Below, piece after piece: positions 13,049-25,129 of a stretch of 64,000 nucleotides of DNA. The position numbers and the translations under genes are program-made. Each line of letters starts with the position of its first letter. Position 1 is the stretch's first letter. The notes beneath the pieces are model-generated. The model saw nothing but the letters and a program-made list of their open reading frames with translations. It made no database searches and had not been told where the DNA came from. Origin of the DNA: Allium sativum (Eukaryota; Streptophyta; Magnoliopsida; Asparagales; Amaryllidaceae); assembly GCA_030737875.1 (NCBI GenBank), contig CM060915.1, forward strand, positions 902,030,177 to 902,094,176. The letters run 5' to 3'.

Positions 13049-14733
13049 TATAATAATCGGCCTTTTCGACCGCTTCAAGTCGGGAATTAGACCAACTCAA
13101 ACCATTCAAAATGACGGATTGTTATTGCTATGTGTTTTAATAAATCAAATCATACACATATAATAGCAGAATATCTCGTAGCGGAATAAATAAAATACAA
13201 TTGTAGTTCATGAAGCTACTACATAAAATTCAAAATTTATACATAATATCAGATTTACAAATTCAAATACAGCAGAAGTCTAAATACATGAATTTCTAAT
13301 ACAAAGAGAAATAACCAGAGCCAATAGTTGATATGATGTCTTCAACAAGTCTCCATATTCGAAAGGTGAAATATCAATATTGCAATTCTCGGTCTGACCC
13401 GAGAAATAATGGAAAATAAAACAATTCGAATCAGGAATAACATTCTTATATCAGCGAATAAACTCAAGTGAAATATTTAATGAAATGCATCAGTAACTTA
13501 ATGGATGTTTGGGATCACCATCCTCTAAGGACCCGTTAAACTAATATCATACAATGTAATACATTATAATAGTAGTGTCTATGGTTAAATATACTATTGA
13601 AAATAGCGTAAGAGGGATTATATTTTTACCCTTACATGTTTATACATTGTCGTAAACATTGCATATAAAACACTAGTACGTTGGTGGATAGGGATGCATC
13701 GCTATATGACGACATTAAATCAAAATCGTATGGGACTTGATAAGGATAAATATGACAAGGCTTCGAGGCAATACCCATCAATAGGATTCTACCCGCATCC
13801 AAGTTGATTTAATTCATTTTCTAAATCAATACAATCGGGTATGTATCATTTCAACCGATAGGGAACTTGCAATATGAGAAAAAAAATATAAACTCCACAA
13901 TTAAACATACACAAATCACATGTGCACATCCATATCATACATATCAGTAGTGTCAATAGTGAGTGTCATACGAGCACAACATATAATAAGATTTTCTATG
14001 CAATCCTACACATTTCATAACATTTCAAATGTGTTGAATTTCAATTCTTTAAATAATGAAAGTCAAGTATCATATAAACTCACCTTTCATTGCACTGAAT
14101 AGAGATGGTAAACAAACAGACAAGGGGTAGAATGACGACGTCCAAGCATAACTCATGATTGATGGAAACTCGATAACCACTCAAAATATTTTATTTTATA
14201 AGCGGAGGAAGTTTCTCAGCAAAACAACATGGAAATTGGATTTTTTTGAACAATTTACGAAACCTTTTTTCATGGGTATAAAAGAAGCAGCACAGTTACA
14301 CAAAAATTCCAATACCTTATATATATTATATATAAAACATACACATCAAAATACTTATACGTTTTTTTTTAAATCAACTCTACAATCCAAACGCCAATCA
14401 AATCTTTCACAAATATTTCCTTTTATAGAAAGAAAACAAAATAGAAACTTTACCCAAACTCATGGACATAATAACTATATACATAGTATATAAAGGGAGC
14501 GGTTATATGAACACAAAATTTCAGCACAAATCAAAAGGCATAAATTCTCAACCGCATGGTTAATTTGTCTTTATGTGAGGGGTGAAAATCATGCGGTAAT
14601 CCTATGGTTTATATTTTATGTCACTCAGTTTGTGTCAAATCTTTGCGTCTAAATAGACTTTCTCTTATATAAATCACACAAACACACGCACACACACATA
14701 GGCGAAATAAAACAAAATGCATGCCCCAAACAA

Positions 14734-14781
<48 letters not shown>

Positions 14782-16097
14782 CATAAATTAAACACAAATC
14801 AACCCAAAAAACTGAAATAAGATAAACCCACACAAACATGTAACTTGACCCAATGGGCAAGGGAAATGCAAGAAGGATGGATCTTGATTTTTACCAGAAA
14901 GTCACAAAACTAAATAAAATTTTAATCATTTTAAAAGTGATTTTCGAACAAGTTAAATTCAGAATTTGGAAAAATCATAAACTGAAAAGTTGTTTCAAAT
15001 TCTTTTCTCTTCAATTTAAGAGAAAAAGAAAAACCGATTTCTGATAAAATTTGAAGAAGATATGATCAAAACAGTGACAGACATATAATTGGTTCTGAAA
15101 TATGGCTCCAAAAATGCATCTGAAATATTGGCAGTTTCAACCAAGAAAAATTCGAAATCTTAAAAAGTGTATTACACAAAAGTTGAAGTTCTTTCAATTT
15201 TACACAGTTTGATAGAAAAAAAGTAAAGTCAATTTGGCTTTTTATGAGGAAGTTATGGTCCCTGCAAAATAGATCAAAATCTAAAAAAAAAATAGCAAAT
15301 TAAAGGAGAAAAATAGAGAAGAGAATGATGGATTTGGTTTCCTCTACTTTTTAGTTTGAGAAATTTCTCCGTTAGATCTAGATGTAGATCTAGATTTTTA
15401 CCATGGTTGATTGTTGAGAATTTTGGAGAAGAAGAAAAATGGAATGGTTGTATGAATGAATAAAATGATGATATAGAGAAAGGAAATCACCGTAAATAAT
15501 CAGTCATGCTTTCCAATTTTTAACATCAATTAATTAGTGCATTAGTGGGATGATATGTCATTGGCTTTCCCATGAAGGAAAGCTGTATTAGGAATGAGAT
15601 AACTAATTAATTAATTTAAACATTATCAATGATGCTCCTTTTCATTGATAAAACAAATTTTAAATGCATATGTTAATGGATTTCAATGAAATGAACGTAC
15701 ATAAATTTATGACTTTAATTTGCATCATAAATGTATAATTCCCTATATTTAGAAACTTCTAATCTAAATTATTCAAATCTTCCAGGTTTTTGACGCATTT
15801 GACAAAACCATACTATCTACACATTTATAAATTTAAAATACCATTGCCATATTTCTTATGTTAATTGGTTTTTAGTTTTAATTAAATTTTACAATTCAAA
15901 TTTAATGAAACTATGGATTTATTTAGTCTAACCAGTAAGTTTTACATAACATTGATATATCTATTATTAATTCATATTCATACCAAAAGTCAAACTCATT
16001 CAATCCAAAAATTCAAATAAAATTTAATTTAAATATAAAAATGAAAATTTAAATTTGATCATTGATAAAATTCCACTTTAAAATTCAGGATGTTACG
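13049..16097 (-). mobile_element. Family G LTR, copy 2 with internal deletion
   Basis: This is about 3.05 kb long against 4.44 kb for copy 1. The missing block is flanked in copy 1 by short ccgcat-like direct repeats, of which copy 2 keeps one (near 13792). Its right end reads ggatgttacg, a one-base decay of ttaca. Element F starts 24 bp further right. The 63-codon frame at 14853-15044 is the diverged counterpart of the one at 10021 in copy 1. Confidence 0.8.
14732..14781. repeat. (CA)n(TA)n microsatellite
   Basis: A run of CA dinucleotides passes directly into a TA run inside G LTR copy 2. The corresponding site of copy 1 (about 9938-9950) has only a short TA stretch, so the repeat expanded in copy 2. 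Confidence 0.9.
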
Positions 16098-16120
16098 AAT
16101 AATTTTCCATTTTACACGTT

Positions 16121-18854
16121 TGTGACACCCCACGTCCGTTAATATCACTCTTTAATAGAATGCATAAGGTTTCGTGAAGCGTTGTAGGTAAACAGAAACA
16201 GAAACAGTACAAGACAAATATAAAATAACAACAGAACTAAAAACTTTATTTAATAGAAAAGCTTCGTGGTTCAAACCCAACTACATAATAAGTCTGAAAC
16301 ACTGAAAACATAAAACTTTTGTCTTTTACAAAAATCCTCATCAGAGTACAATAATATATAATAAGAGAATAATCCCCAAAATATAGCCATAGTAGAGAGA
16401 TATGAAATCAAGCAGTACATCTAAGTAACTCCAAGCAGAATGAAAGATGAATCCTGATCAAGCCTGAATATTCCCACCCTGGGAAACTAGGGGGAGGACG
16501 GAAGAGGGAGAAGAGGAAACAAAATGGGTCAGACATAAAGTCTGGCAAGTCTAGTTACTTTTAGCATATAAATAAATAAAAGTATCATCACAGGAATATA
16601 AATTGGAGAGTGAGATAACAGTGTCATGAGGCAGGTATAACATGGTGAATAGGATAAATAGAATATAATATATTACGCTTTTCTAATACTTTCCTCTGTA
16701 CACCAATGGTAGTATCACAATAACAAGGTGATCCCAACAAGTACAAGATGGTAGACTTAGGTTTACTTCTAGTGAGAGGTTTTACCCCATACAATAACTG
16801 GCAGCCCAACAGAACTGATAGGTGTTACCCCCAACAATAATAACGGGCTCCCAAACAAGCAAGACTAGATGTACCCTAATTACTACCCCCAATTGATTGG
16901 CTCCCTAACTCGTATATACCCTATGCTGGCCCCACAGTAGGATGTGTTTACAAGATGTGCACAAACCATATCTACAAGTGTCATGGCGTCTTAACCTCCC
17001 TGGACCGGACCCATGCACGCACTTGACCCCATCGGAATGCACCGCTCACACCGTCCATTAGATGGACCTCTTACAACTAACTCAGTAAGCGTGCCTTGAC
17101 CCCGACCTAGTTCGGGGTTTTCCGTTTGATACCAATATAGGTTACTGACTTATAAGGGTCCCACACACCAGATGATACAAGCTTCCCCTAGGCTTGTATC
17201 TCAGCTATTAGGATTTCGACATGTTATGCCTAATAGTTTAACAAGATTGCATAACCCCTACAGGTTAAGTTTGTCGGGTTTATATATATAAACCACCCCC
17301 ACATAACAAGAATAACTTAACCCCCACTGATTAAAGCAAGTATACTTAACCTCTACCTAATTTGATAGGTCTATGTAATCCCCATAGATATAAATAGGTT
17401 AAGTATTACATGTTTATCCCCATTTATTCATTTATGGTTATAATGCGCTAGACCCCCCACATTAATTCTACAACTTGTGGATGTCGGATATGCCGGTTGG
17501 GTCCAGGCAGACTTCTTCCACAAGTCGGACTTAACCTCGTGTCTTAGTGTTGGTACGTGTTTATGCACTTAGACCCTTCACATTAGCCGGGCGATTCTGG
17601 GCAGACTTCTATCACAAGCGTAATCTAACCTCGTGTCTAAGCGCGGTTACAGTTTTTAATTACAGCAAATCTATGCATTTCTATTACCAACCAATTTTCA
17701 AGTTTGTTATGCCCCTATTCCTCGTCCGATCTACGATATGAGTTATGCTCCAGATTACGGTTTTAGATCAAGATATAGATTGCGCACCCAAATCTCATGT
17801 TTTAGCTCAAGGTACAAATTATGCCAGAAATTCCTAATCATATTTACAATATGAATTATTCCCCAAATTAATCATTCCCAATTTCGTGCGTTCGCATATT
17901 TCAGCGACAGGCCTAGGCTCAAAGGTAGCTCGATTATAAAAACAAAAAGGGAAGGAGGAGAGAAGAGAACAAGAATAAGCATATGAATAAAACTGGCATA
18001 AGATGATAGAACTGGTCATACAAATAGAATAGGCATATAGTGACATGATTGGGCAAACTAACATAATAGGCATATGGTGACATGACTAGGCAAACTAACA
18101 CGATAGGGATATCATGAAAAGACATATGAGATCTAAACAGTAAATTATATATACAAGTAATGGCAGATATGTTGTGATTCAGATTTCTAACAGGCATAGG
18201 CATAGATCCAAACTTATAAACATGTCAGGATTACATTTTAGGAGTTTATATCTAAAAGCAACATAAACTCACTGTGATTGGATCTAAAGAACAGAGAATT
18301 GATCGTAGATGTTGTAGCACAGATCCTTGAATACATATAACTTGTTGTTAAAGAAGAATAGGCTAGATCAAACTAAGTTGGGACAACACCTCATTTTCTC
18401 CATTGTTTTTTGTGAATAAAAACAATGATAATGAGGTCTTATTTATAGCCTAAGTTCAATGAATTTCGCTCAGAACTGTGTCCAGGTGCAGAGTAGGAAT
18501 CTGCTCAGATCTCGGGGAGAGGGGGTCGACATGGGTGTCGACACCCTTGTTATGTGGTTGACCTATGGGTCGACACCCCTAGGGATGGGATCGACCCCTA
18601 ACGGGACGATTTCCCCCCATTTTTCTCGCCTTTAATTTTTATTTCTGGATATTATATATATGGCTTATATGTATATAAACTTCAGACCTTAATTTCTTCT
18701 TCATACGATGTCCGTTTTCCGCAAACTTGGTGTCTATCTAAAGCAAAATTTCGAGACGAACGCAATGAAACAGTCCATTTTTCTTAATTCCAAATATTTA
18801 TTTAAGTATTCTTAGTTTATCATTTTAAGGTTATTAGAACTACGGGGTGTTGCA
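16121..18854 (-). mobile_element. F 3' LTR (2.73 kb)
   Basis: On the plus strand it runs from tgtgacacccc (16121) to ggggtgttgca (18854), a TG..CA-type LTR. It holds a GTCGAC cluster (18525-18574), a TATA-like motif (18441-18450), scattered ggttaag/cttaacc motifs (about 17270-17405) and two hairpin-like blocks with tgggcag/gggtcc cores (about 17478-17650). The stretch 17480-18854 has a diverged counterpart in the 5' LTR remnant at 32137-33491. Confidence 0.88.
18441..18594 (-). promoter_or_regulatory. F LTR promoter: TATA box and GTCGAC cluster
   Basis: On the minus strand GGCTATAAAT (18441-18450) is preceded by GTCGAC sites at 18525, 18537 and 18569, with decayed GTTGAC at 18557 and ATCGAC near 18589. 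The spacing is 12, 20, 12 and 20 bp. The same 12-20-12 layout is kept in the other F LTR (33156, 33168, 33188, 33200) with different sites decayed. Confidence 0.5.
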
Positions 18855-19434
18855 TTATCCCCTACTTAAAGGATTGCATCCCCAAAATTCTAAGTTAAGA
18901 AGAATGCATATCCTAACATCCATCAACCATCTACTCATCCATTAATCACAGGCATCCATTGTCCTTAAATGATTTATAATGTTTATATGAACTTATGCAA
19001 AGGTGTGTGTATATGTCCCTGTAATAATGCGAAAGATCAAGCGTTCCACTGATTCAGTTGACCTCCTTAATGCAGTGTATGTCAATGCCATGAATCCGAC
19101 TTGTATGCAAATAATCCTATTATAACATGTAAGTTCTATATGTGTGCACAATCATTCATCCAAATGTAACATTCATATGATGATACACCCAATTTCATCC
19201 ATTAAAAATGGAAAATGCAGATACATTCATATGCAGTATGAGAGTGATTTAGTCGATCTGGTGGCTAATGTGTGGGTATCTGCATCTACGGGCAACCACT
19301 TGCATCCATCAAACATAACATGCCTCAAACACATGTCTACATCCATGGGATTCCTACCTAAAGGTTGAAGTTTCGATCGATAGGATATACTTAAACGATA
19401 GAAACAAGCATGAATAAAAGTTTTGGAAGGGAAG
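18855..19434 (-). other. F polypurine tract and 3' non-coding tail
   Basis: A purine-rich tract on the minus strand (complement of ttatcccctacttaaagg, 18855-18872) abuts the 3' LTR. The rest links it to the chromodomain end. The equivalent tail of E (25404-26380) is recognisably related, for instance around the shared cattgtccttaaa block. Confidence 0.75.
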
Positions 19435-20007
19435 TTAAGAACATACCCTTGAAGAGAAAAGATACGAAGCGCAAATCTTGTCTTTAGTCTCCCAAGTTGC
19501 ATCCTCTTGGTCATCTCCCCACTGAACTTTCATCAACTTGACCTCTCGTTTGCGTAGCTTCTTAACCTCTAATACAATAATACGGGTAGGAACTTGTCTA
19601 ACTATCGCCTCCCGTTCCACCTCTACTTCCTCAAACATACTCGGCTCAACTACTTCTGCGGTATCATGCAAGCACTTCCTTAAATGAGAAATGTGGAAAA
19701 CATCATGAACACCAGATAGTCTCTCTGGTAGCTTTACTCTATAGGCCATTTGGCCAATTTTTTCTGTTATGAGAAACGGCCCTACAAACCTTGGTGCCAA
19801 TTTCCTTAAAGATCCAAAACGAACAACATTCCTCAAAGGTGATACCTTGAAGAAAACCATGTCTCCCACCTCAAACTCAATGTCAGTCCTTCTCCTATCT
19901 GCGTAGGACTTCTGCCTGTCCTGAGCTGTCTTCATGCACCTGCAGATAAGATCAATATTTTTTGAAGTTTCTCCAAAACTCACTAGTGAAAATGGGTTCA
20001 CAGTCAC
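19435..20007 (-). pseudogene. F integrase C-terminus and chromodomain
   Basis: The first 24 or so residues of this 190-codon frame are out-of-frame reading of the integrase core. From LICRCMKTAQDRQKSYAD onward it is genuine pol. A GPY/F-type module (FVGPFLI..YRVKLP, then HDVFHISHLRKCL) is followed by a chromodomain (IIVLEVKKLR, then VQWGDDQEDATWE), the mark of Tekay/Del chromoviruses. In such elements the chromodomain helps steer integration to heterochromatin. The frame is joined to the core by a deletion that removes the middle of integrase, including its catalytic Glu. It is non-functional in this copy, although the chromodomain itself is open. Confidence 0.9.
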
Positions 20008-20340
20008 TCACAATACTAAAAGGTATGCCATGCAGACGGACCATGTCATGAAGATAAACTGCTTCCAACCATGATGTTGTCCTCTTACTCTTAATAGGGA
20101 TGAAGTGAGCGCTCTTAGTAAGTCTATCAGCTATAACCCAAATACCGGTGTTTCCTTTCCTTGATCTAGGAAAACCATCAATGAAATCCATAGAGACGCT
20201 CTCCCACTTCCACTGTGGGACTTCCAAAGGATGAAGTAAACCACCGGGCTTCCTTTGCTCAGCCTTGACTTACTGAGAAGTCAAATATCGAGAAACAAAC
20301 TTCGCCACATCTTCCTTCATTCCAGCCAAAAAGAAAACCC
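19952..20340 (-). pseudogene. F integrase zinc-finger end and catalytic core, broken
   Basis: The frame 20227-19952 shows SVSMDFI (first catalytic Asp), GIWVIADRLTKSAHF and IVSDCEPIF (second Asp, with Cys-Glu-Pro in place of the usual Arg-Asp-Pro). It ends after FTSEFWRNFKKY, where about 90 residues with the catalytic Glu are missing. Just upstream (20340-20230) the tail of the HHCC region is readable (DVAKFVSRYLTSQ, stop, KAEQRKPGGLLHPL) with an in-frame stop near 20270. Integrase inserts the cDNA into the genome; this one lacks one of its three catalytic acids. Confidence 0.88.
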
Positions 20341-20676
20341 TCTTCATATCTCTATACATCTAATCAGCACCTGGATGAATAGTCATATTAGATGATGGGC
20401 TTCCTCAAGGAATGTCTTCAACAAACTCCCAACTTGGGGAACACTAAGCCTTCCATTTCGTCACAACCACCCTCTATCGTCCATGAAATATATACTGAGG
20501 TGACTAGAAGTCTCCCCTCTACTGAGCCGATCTAAGATATCTGTTAGTTGTCTGTCCTCTCACTACGAAGTCCCTATCTGGTCGAACAGAGTAGGTCGCA
20601 CCTCTAATGATGCCAATAAACCAGGTGTAAACTCATCGAAGAGTCTAAAATTAAAATTCGATATAAACTCCAACCT
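20341..20676 (-). pseudogene. F pol, degenerate RNase H to integrase linker
   Basis: This lies between the RNase H end and the integrase zinc finger. Several stops and frame changes prevent a continuous reading, but its position and fragments of zinc-finger-like reading place it in pol. Confidence 0.6.
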
Positions 20677-21346
20677 TTACCTCTCCATAAACAGAGGACT
20701 CAATGTCATCCTCTGCCTACTCAATGCGTCTGCCACTACATTACCCTTGCCAGGGGCATAAGCAATATCAAAATCATAGGACGCCAGGGACTCCACCCAT
20801 CTTTGGTGCCTTAAATTAAGATCCTTCTGCGAGAACAAGTACTTAACATATTTATGATCGGTGTAAAACACGAACTTCTCTCCAAGTAGATAGCGGCACC
20901 AAGTCTTAAGCGCGAATACTATGGCAGCTAACTCTAAGTCATAGGTAGAGTAGTTCTTCTCATGAACTCTTAGATGTCTACCTCCATAACATACTAGCCT
21001 TCCTTTTTGCATCAGAACCGCACCAAGCCCTGTATCACATGCATCGGTGTATATTGTGAACACTTTGTTCCCATCGGGCAAGGTCAAGATTGGGGTTGTT
21101 GTCAGAGCCCTCTTCAATCGCTGAAAACCATCGTCACAATCTATATCGTTAGAAAATGTCAGATTCTTCTTCGTCTGTTTGGTGAGTGGGGCTGATATCT
21201 TTGCGAAGTACTTAATGAACTTCTTATAATAGCCCGCCAATCTAAGAAAACTCCTCACCTCACATTGTGTTCTCTGGAATCTGCCAATCTTGAACTACAA
21301 CTACCATCGTGGGATCTGTTGATAGCACATCTTTAGAGAACACATG
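20677..21346 (-). pseudogene. F reverse transcriptase end and RNase H
   Basis: The frame at 20677-21258 starts within SFLRLAGYYKKFIK of the RT connection. It carries a full RNase H with YTDAC (Asp), DLELAA (Glu), YTDHK (Asp) and ADALSR. Between 21259 and 21346 the reading VFSKDVLSTDP..VQDWQIPENT continues the RT thumb to the junction with element E. A TGA at ENTM* breaks it from the RNase H frame. Element E was inserted in the FLGHVVS motif that links this part to the RT piece at 31884. Confidence 0.9.
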
Positions 21347-22649
21347 TGTAACACCCCACATCCGTTAAGGTCACTCACAAAGGGAATGCCCTAACTTCAA
21401 TGGAGCATTATGGGTACTGGAACAGAAAAATTACAAGACATACATATATAAAACAGCAGAAAGTAAAGTGGAAGTACTTCAAATCATTTATTAAATATAA
21501 TCATTTATAATAAAAGCCCATCAACTTCCAATACCCAATTACAAAGTTAAAATATCTGTCTTGCTCAAAAACAAAGAAGCATAAAAATAAGTTGTAGTAT
21601 TCCCCAATAAAGCAAAGCAAACCATAGCCAAGAGAAACCCAAGCCGTACATGAAAGAGCCTTGGAGCTTGGTAAAATCCGAACTAAGCTGTATTCCCACC
21701 CTACGAACCTGGGGGGGGAAACGGAAGAAAAGGGGCGAAACAAAACGGGCCATTCATGAAGACTGAGTAAGTCCTAGTGATTTTCAGCATAAAAATAGGT
21801 AAAGATAACATGGCATGAATAAACTGAAAGTAAACATAAGCATGATGACAAGGTAGGCAAGATAAACTAAGATAACAAGATAGACTATGCTAACAAGATA
21901 AACTAAGGTAACAAGATAAACATCGGGCACGATGAATCAAGTATAACATCCCATAATTCCTGTCAACTATCACATCGCATGGTTTCTATCAAAAATAACA
22001 TCGCAAGGTTTCTAAGCTTCACCATTAAAATTATATCTATTTGCTCTGCACCACCTAACTAGCATCCTCATAAGTGTCTTACATGGAATGATCCATATTC
22101 CTACTAGTGTCCCAACTAGTGTCCTGTGTAACAAGGATCCGTACCCCCTACTAGTGTCCCAACTAGTAGCCCGTGTTATATAATAATTACAATGTGATCC
22201 CAATCCCTGCAATTATGGTAGCCTTCAGGTGTACATCGATTATGAGGATTCCACCTCGATCACCCCAATGGCCATGTATATATTCGATGCACCCTTACTA
22301 CCTTTTCGATCGGCTCCCTACTTGACCTAGTTCTCGTTTGTGTCACGCGGTCCCCAACTTGTAGATACCTGTGCTGGTCCCACCATGGGGTGTATCAAGT
22401 CCCATGGTGGCAACCCTGACATAATAAAGATGCACAGCTTTATACCTACTAATGCCCAGTCGCTAAATTTTCTACGCCGAAGTGTGTGCACGCCCGCACT
22501 CCGTTAGAACCTGCACTGCTGCACCAACCGCCGCCAATTTGACCTGTTATAATCAGCCCAGTAATCGTACCCCACCCTGCCTAGCTCAGGGTTCCGTTGA
22601 TACCTAATGTGGGTTACTGCTGAAATGGGTCCCCGTTACTAGGTTTTTC

Positions 22650-23272
22650 TAATGGTTAAGTCTGTGGGCCTATATTCTCTGATATTACCCACCAACCCTG
22701 ATGTGTACTTAACCCCGCTACTGATTCAAGCATGTGTATTTAATGGTTAAGTGTATGTGGGCCTATATTTACTAATATTACCCACCAACCCGATATGTAC
22801 TTAACCCTTGTACTCGTTATGTTACCATGGTTAAGTGTTTACCTTAGTTAACTTAACCTTTCTCGCTTATTATGTTTGATTGGTTAAGTGTGGTTTATTA
22901 ACTTAACCTCGTTCGTCTATCTGGTTACATTGGCTAAGAATTTTCTTGTTAACTTAACCCTACCACGCATCACATCAGATTGGTTAAGTGCATGTTAACT
23001 TAACCCCATCCACTAGTCATATTATAATGGTTAAGTGTTATCAACTTATTCAAGTTAACTTAATCCCATTGTATTAGTTAAGTGTTCTCATTAACTTAAC
23101 CTCACTCTCTAGTCCAATTTAATCATGTTATAATGGTTAAACATTTGCTTCACCTTACCCACTCCCGTAGTCAACATATTAAATTGGTTAAGTGTCCAGA
23201 TTAACCTAACCCTACCCACCAATTTAGTTAACATGTTGAAATTGGTTAAGTGTTCTAGTTAACTTAACCCTA
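22650..23272. repeat. Array of GGTTAAGTG / CTTAACC inverted pairs (E LTR 1)
   Basis: Roughly a dozen irregular units of about 40-70 bp each start with ggttaagtg and close with ttaacttaacc, so each unit can fold on itself. GGTTAA is the core of the plant GT-1 box bound by trihelix factors (established); a role here is inference. The second copy is at 29114-29750. Confidence 0.8.
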
Positions 23273-23311
23273 CCAACCCTAGCTCGGCTCTAGTTGTCTT
23301 ATTAGGGCACC

Positions 23312-23526
23312 AACCTCTCACATTAGGCCAATATTGTTGTGGCTGCCTATGTGTCGGTCGGGTCCGGGCAGTCTTACGCCACAACTCAGTCTAACCTCGG
23401 GTCTTTATTGGGCCTAATGCTTAGCTTTCCACATTGGATAGGTATTGCTGTGATTACTGGACAACCGGGCGGGTCCGGGCAGGTTTACATCACAACTCAA
23501 TCCAACCTCGTGCTAAGCATATTCAT
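23312..23526. repeat. Two tandem hairpin-like blocks (E LTR 1)
   Basis: Two related blocks of about 90-100 bp each hold an inverted pair around a gggtccgggcag core. The pairs are ttgttgtggc..gccacaactc and tgctgtgat..atcacaact. Both end in a taacctcg- or caacctcg-like tail. Diverged versions with the same layout are in F (17478-17650, 32140-32290). Confidence 0.6.
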
Positions 23527-24920
23527 ATTTTCCAATTTACATTAATTATGTAAATTATTCAAATTCAAATTACTGCCCAATTTGTTTCCAATCAATCTCA
23601 TTAAATTAGGTATATAATTAATATCATTTTATGTCATAATTCTAATTTACATTTTAATTATGTAAATTGTTCAAATTCAAATTTACTGCCCAATTTGTTT
23701 CCAATCAATCTCATTAAATTAGGTATATATTAATACCATTTTATGCCATAAATCACTTATGTGATAAATGACCAATTTATGGCAAGTTTTCCTATAATTA
23801 ATCATTTTAACCCACCGTTACCCCGTCTAATATTTGGCTAATTATCTTAGCCTAATTTACGTTCGTATGATTTTTGAGTATAAAGTTTAGGCTAAAAACT
23901 TAGCCTAATTTAATGTACACAAATACACAATCATAAACATGATAAAGGTATAATTTTGGCATTTATGGCATAATTAATGTGAACATAATGAGGTGAACTT
24001 GCAAAATGACATCATGAACATTACAGGGGTGAACTTGCAAAATAATCATTATGAACATTATAGTGTCCTAAGTGTGAACTCGCAATTATAAGCTAATTCA
24101 ACATATATGTGTATTTTTAACATAGGCCATATTAACATACATACATGAGAATTAGCAATATGAACTAATCAATATACATATGTTTATTTGCAACATAGGC
24201 AAATCAACATACGTATATGCGAGTTAGCAACATAGGCTAATCAACATACACATGCGTTACTTGGTAACATAGATTAAATTAACATACTCACAAGCCAATC
24301 AAAAATATATGATAAGTGTGGCATAGGTTTTTCCTATACATAAACATGTAGATTTGACAATTTGCCGCATGAATCTACAACATAAACTTGCATAATAAAC
24401 TTATCAATAATTCCCAATTAAACATGATAATAGAATCAAATCACTGGCATATTATACAACATGACAAACATTGTACTCAATAATTCCCAATCCAACATGA
24501 TAATAGAATCAATTCACTGGCATAATATTATACAACATAACCAAACATAATAAGCATCGTACTATTTTCATTTGATTGCAAAACATGATTTTAATCTTAA
24601 TTCACATTCCGCAAATATAGCTAAACTTACATCAATTTCACTTTATTTCATCGCCATATTGTAATTAAATATTTAGATCTGAAAATAACTAGAACTTACA
24701 ATGCGTAGATCGAGAATTAAGAACAGAGATTGTCGTAGAATCGTTGTAGTGACATTGATCTATTCTCTTGAATTGTTGTAGAAAGCTTTCAACTTTGATT
24801 TAAATCCAATTTGAATGCATAAGCTCTTGAACTTGGAGATGGAGGCCATGATCAAGAGAGATTTGGGCAGCACTTCGTTGTTAGGATGAATTGTAGTGAA
24901 TTAAGCTAGGTCTTAGGGTG

Positions 24921-25129
24921 TTTTTATAGAAGTAGGAGCTAATTTAGGACATAGGATTAACCCTAGGATAGATCAAAACCGTCAAAATTCGTCACAGGCC
25001 ATCAGAACAGAGCACAAGACCAAGCAGGTGCACCCAGGCCATCTTGGCCGGACCACCCAGGTCGACACCCATGTCGACTGGGCAGTCGACATGGGGGGTG
25101 TCGACTGTGCAGTCGACACCCCTGTCGAC
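24921..25129 (-). promoter_or_regulatory. E LTR 1 promoter: TATA box and six phased GTCGAC sites
   Basis: GTCGAC occurs six times, at 25061, 25073, 25085, 25100, 25112 and 25124. The spacings are 12, 12, 15, 12 and 12 bp, ending about 130 bp upstream of TCTATAAAAA (24921-24930) on the minus strand. The sites sit in nested inverted repeats: the two arms around tgggca pair over about 18 bp with a small bulge, and gtgtcgac..gtcgacac pairs perfectly around tgtgca. Confidence 0.6.

Noticed and set aside
17834..18203. Hydrophobic minus-strand frames resembling membrane proteins
   Set aside because: They are within the F LTR, in overlapping frames; T-rich sequence yields spurious hydrophobic peptides.
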